Positions 61,364-64,000 of a DNA stretch of 64,000 bases are shown here, piece after piece; positions within the stretch are counted from its first letter, which is position 1, and every line of letters begins with the position of its first letter. Under the pieces are notes generated by a model, which had not been told where the DNA came from, searched no databases, and saw nothing but the letters and a program-made list of their open reading frames with translations. The stretch covers positions 496,001-560,000 of the forward strand of contig NZ_JBNCNS010000002.1 of assembly GCF_049847105.1 (NCBI RefSeq). The letters are read 5' to 3'. This DNA is from Gordonia sp049847105. GTDB taxonomy: Bacteria > Actinomycetota > Actinomycetes > Mycobacteriales > Mycobacteriaceae. The translations under genes were made by a program, and so were the position numbers.

Positions 61364-62593
61364 GTGACCGCCACGACCGACCGGGGTTCGTATACAAATT
61401 CCGAGCTCGATGAGATCTTCGCTCCCGTCTTCGCACGGATCGCCGCGGAGGCGGTGCAGCGCGAGGCGGGTCGCAGGCCAACCTTCGACGAGGTCGGCTG
61501 GTTGAACGAGGTCGGGTTCGGTGCACTTCGGGTGCCGGTCGAGTTCGGTGGCCACGGCGCATCGGTGCGCCAGCTGTTCCGTCTGCTCGTCGACCTGGCC
61601 GCTGCCGAATCGAATCTGCCGCAGGCGCTGCGGGTGCATTGGTCGTTCGTCGAGGATCAGCTGCTGTCCGACGACGCGGTCACCCGTGAGCGGTGGCTGC
61701 GGGCAGTCGGCGACGGGACGCTGGTGGGCAACGCCATCACCGAACCGGGCGTCGGCGCGATCGATCGCTACCAGACCAGGCTCACCGCCGACGGTGACTC
61801 CTGGCGCCTCGACGGCACCAAGTACTACAGCACCGGCAGTCTGTACGCCGACCACATCCTGGTCGCCGCGGATCGGGACGGGGAGCGGGTCTCGGTGCTC
61901 GTCGACGGCGGCGCGGAAGGGGTCACCCGGCATGACGACTGGGACGGCTTCGGCCAGCGTCTGACGGGCAGCGGCACAACGGAGTTCGCCGGTGTTGCGA
62001 TCTCGGCCGATCAGATCCTCGGTCCTGGCTACGGAGTCGAGGGCCGAACCTACGCGACCTCGTATCTCCAATTGGTGCAGCTCGCCGTGCTGGCCGGGAT
62101 CGCCCAGCGCGCCCTCGACGACACCACCGCCTGGGTGCGTGATCGCACGCGCACCTACACCCATGCGCCCGCCGACCTGCCCCGGCACGATCCGTTGGTG
62201 CAGCAGGTGATCGGTCGTCTCTCGTCGGCGGCCTTCACGGCACGCACGCTTGTCCTGGACATCGCCGCGGAGCTCGACGAACTCCTCGACGCAGGCGGAC
62301 AGGACGACAAGCTCTTGGATCGAGTCGAATTCGATGTCGCCCGCGCGCAGCAGGCGGTGATCTCCACGGTCCTCGACGCGACGACCCAGCTGTTCGAGGT
62401 CGGCGGAGCGTCCATCACCTCCGAGTCGCTGGGTCTCGACCGGCACTGGCGCAATGCACGGACCATCTCCGTGCACAATCCCCTGATCTACAAGCTGCAG
62501 GCCATCGGCGATCACGTACTCAACGGTGCGGATCTGCCGTATGCGTGGAGCGCCGGCCGCCGTCAGGTGTCGGCTCGACAGGTCGTCAGGTGA
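61364..62593 (+). CDS. DszC/SfnB-like acyl-CoA dehydrogenase-fold flavoprotein
   Basis: 409 aa from the GTG behind GAGGAAAGG. Pattern is that of DszC and related FMNH2-dependent monooxygenases rather than true dehydrogenases: EVGWLNEVGFGALRVPVEFGGHGASVRQLFRLLVDLAAAESNLPQALRVHWSF, TEPGVGAIDRYQ, GTKYYSTGSLYADHILVAAD and NARTISVHNPLIYK. Such enzymes attack C-S compounds or sulfones with reduced flavin from a partner reductase, which is not in view. Overlaps the convergent small gene by eight bases. Confidence 0.85.
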   Translation: MTATTDRGSYTNSELDEIFAPVFARIAAEAVQREAGRRPTFDEVGWLNEVGFGALRVPVEFGGHGASVRQLFRLLVDLAAAESNLPQALRVHWSFVEDQLLSDDAVTRERWLRAVGDGTLVGNAITEPGVGAIDRYQTRLTADGDSWRLDGTKYYSTGSLYADHILVAADRDGERVSVLVDGGAEGVTRHDDWDGFGQRLTGSGTTEFAGVAISADQILGPGYGVEGRTYATSYLQLVQLAVLAGIAQRALDDTTAWVRDRTRTYTHAPADLPRHDPLVQQVIGRLSSAAFTARTLVLDIAAELDELLDAGGQDDKLLDRVEFDVARAQQAVISTVLDATTQLFEVGGASITSESLGLDRHWRNARTISVHNPLIYKLQAIGDHVLNGADLPYAWSAGRRQVSARQVVR

Positions 62594-63053
62594 GCCATTC
62601 CCGCGTGTAGACGTCCTGCCACCGCACGGTGATGTGCTGCCGTGCGGTGGCCGTCGTGTGCCGGCCGAGCGCGGTGACAAGTACGTCGTCCACCACATCC
62701 CGGATGTCGTCGGAGCGTGCAGGCAATTCGTCGTGGTACTGAGCGATCAGGCCTATCCGAATGCCGTCGATCACGTCGGTCTCGCCGTCGACCGCCACGA
62801 ACACGACGAGCCGACCGAGGGTTGATCGGATGCGGATCGACAAGAGCTGCTTGATGATCCGGTCGCTCATCGCCACACCCGGGGTGTCGGTGGTCAGAGT
62901 TCGCGCGGGTCGACGCACGCGGCTGAGGTTTCCGGAGATCGCATCGATCAGGCGTTGGACGTCGCCGGTCGGCTCGTCGAGCCGACGACCTGCCTCCACC
63001 AGCCAGGCATCGGTCTCGTCGGAGTGCTCGTCGTCGACGTGGAGATCGTTCAC
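62586..63053 (-). CDS. Small protein encoded with the ECF sigma factor
   Basis: 155 aa from the GTG overlapping the sigma stop (GTGA). No signal peptide; the second half, LVVFVAVDGETDVIDGIRIGLIAQYHDELPARSDDIRDVVDDVLVTALG, is an alpha/beta fold. Its place suggests it works with the sigma factor (anti-sigma or Asp23-associated role), but it lacks a ZAS zinc motif or membrane helix. Family not recognised. Confidence 0.65.
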   Translation of the reverse strand: MNDLHVDDEHSDETDAWLVEAGRRLDEPTGDVQRLIDAISGNLSRVRRPARTLTTDTPGVAMSDRIIKQLLSIRIRSTLGRLVVFVAVDGETDVIDGIRIGLIAQYHDELPARSDDIRDVVDDVLVTALGRHTTATARQHITVRWQDVYTREWLT

Positions 63054-63802
63054 GGTTGCGCTCCGTTCCGGTGGTGTTCGGCCTGTTCCGACCCGAGTTG
63101 GTGGCGATGAAGGGTGTCGGGCGGAGGGCCGGGGCGCCAAGGGGCCAACCGCGCCGACAGGTATCGACGGCTGCGCTGCAGGTGACCACGGACCGAGCCG
63201 GTGCTGATCTGCAACACCCGGGCGATCTCATCGAGGGACAGCCCTTCGGTCTCGCGCAGCCACCAGGCGGCGCGCGACGTCGGGGGGAGGTTGGCCAGCT
63301 CGTGCCGGAGGGCATCGACCAGCGACGAGTGCTCGGCCTGCTCGGCAGGTAGGGGAGCGGGATCGGCCAGTTCCACGAATCGCCCCTCGTCGGTCGGCAC
63401 GTCACGACGGCGCCGATACTGGTCGACTGTGCGGCGATGTGCGATGGCGAACATCCAGGTGCGGAACGAGCTGCGGAAACCGAAGTCGGGCAGGCTCTTC
63501 CACGCGTGCAGCAGGGTCTCCTGCGCGAGGTCCTCGGCCGTCTGGGGGTCGCTGACCATGCGGCGCAGATATCGCAGCAGTCCGGGTGAGACCCGGGCGA
63601 CCAACACGGCGAACGCCTCACGATCACCGACGGCCGCCGCGGCCGCCAGCTCGTCGTCGGACATCTCGCTCAACCACAGGGGTGCGACGGCGCTCCGTGG
63701 GCGGCCAAGGGCCGTGACGTCCCCGCCGTTCACCCCGCGTGCCGTCGCTGCGGCGGTGTGATCGGCGTCACCCGAATCCATGCGTGCACTTTCGGTGTCC
63801 AC
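63050..63802 (-). CDS. ECF RNA polymerase sigma factor
   Basis: Up to 250 aa; GTG at 63802 or ATG at 63781 (neither has a good RBS). Region 2: AFAVLVARVSPGLLRYLRRMVSDPQTAEDLAQETLLHAWKSLPDFGFRSSFRTWMFAIAHRRTVDQYRRRR. Region 4: LPPTSRAAWWLRETEGLSLDEIARVLQISTGSVRGHLQRSRRYL. Long disordered head (~45 residues). Overlaps the small partner gene and is divergent from the Asp23-like gene. Confidence 0.9.
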   Translation of the reverse strand: MDTESARMDSGDADHTAAATARGVNGGDVTALGRPRSAVAPLWLSEMSDDELAAAAAVGDREAFAVLVARVSPGLLRYLRRMVSDPQTAEDLAQETLLHAWKSLPDFGFRSSFRTWMFAIAHRRTVDQYRRRRDVPTDEGRFVELADPAPLPAEQAEHSSLVDALRHELANLPPTSRAAWWLRETEGLSLDEIARVLQISTGSVRGHLQRSRRYLSARLAPWRPGPPPDTLHRHQLGSEQAEHHRNGAQP

Positions 63803-63860
63803 TGCGACTGACTCTATACACGGGTCGCAAGGATCTGTTCAGAAGAGTGAAGGAGATCGT

Positions 63861-64000
63861 ATGTCGGATACGACCGATCGTCCGCAGGCCGCCACCGCCG
63901 AATCCGTATCGACGGGTGTCGCGTCGGGACCGTCCGGCAAGAGCCTGGCGCTGGCCAAGAACGACTCATCACTGGTCGGCGAACGGGGCAAGACTGCCAT
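63861..64000 (+). CDS. Asp23/Gls24-like envelope-stress protein, cut by window end
   Basis: First 46 codons from the ATG behind AAGGAG. The acidic, Ala/Thr-rich head reaches SLVGERGKTA at the window end; the E-x-G-K-T-x string is where Asp23/Gls24 domains begin. Divergent from the ECF sigma factor, which may control it. The call rests on a very short piece. Confidence 0.55.
   Translation, partial: MSDTTDRPQAATAESVSTGVASGPSGKSLALAKNDSSLVGERGKTA

Overview
This is a high-GC actinobacterial chromosome segment. The marks are GTG starts, many 4-base ATGA/GTGA gene overlaps, several starts with no visible Shine-Dalgarno, an Rpf-type resuscitation factor, a deazaflavin (F420) Ddn-like reductase, an MpaB-type oxygenase, PucR/HxlR/TetR regulators and many acyl-CoA enzymes. 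Gene content fits the order Mycobacteriales, and I think Gordonia or a close relative is most likely. That genus call is inference, because there is no rRNA in the window. No tRNA, rRNA, CRISPR array, prophage or insertion sequence was seen.

Layout. (1) 59-6932: a LuxE-like acyl-protein synthetase and a LuxC-like acyl-CoA reductase, then an ATP-grasp ligase and a large protein with a papain-like Cys/His/Asn arrangement. This is the most unusual block. (2) 6887-11610: amino-acid permease, a MarR-DHA2 efflux pair under a perfect palindrome, and a divergent HxlR/DoxX-like pair. (3) 11696-14661: lipoprotein, diacylglycerol-kinase-family protein, Ddn-like reductase. (4) 14905-18564: an Ehu-type ectoine ABC importer followed by cyanase. 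(5) 18569-20275: a DGPF/YCII protein and an ECF42-type sigma factor behind a matching ECF promoter. (6) 20913-25545: a nucleobase permease, PucR, a cytosine-deaminase-like enzyme and a 2-oxoglutarate oxygenase. (7) 25652-33101: HtrA protease with a sigma-E-like promoter, TetR/MpaB pair with two tandem operators, a YiiX-like hydrolase, PHP hydrolase, DUF218 protein and secreted lipase. (8) 33176-36852: ABC-2 exporter divergent from a two-component system. (9) 37396-37768: a guanidine-III riboswitch on a Gdx-type guanidinium exporter. (10) 37773-48012: thioesterase, CPA2 antiporter, Rpf with CRP- and MtrA-like sites, CstA with its YbdD partner, GH3 glucosidase. (11) 48009-60071: lipid-type catabolism, with P450/TetR, SDR, a decayed acyl-CoA ligase, an Old Yellow Enzyme, a crotonase without catalytic glutamates, a paired acyl-CoA dehydrogenase and a TLP1-crotonase fusion. 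(12) 60278-64000: unknown small proteins, a DszC-like flavoprotein, and an ECF sigma factor with a small partner, divergent from a truncated Asp23/Gls24-like gene.

Regulation is unusually readable here. Regulators sit beside their targets, and short perfect or near-perfect palindromes lie in the shared intergenic regions. Three strong hairpins separate convergent genes. All family calls come from reading the translations and motifs by eye, with no database search.
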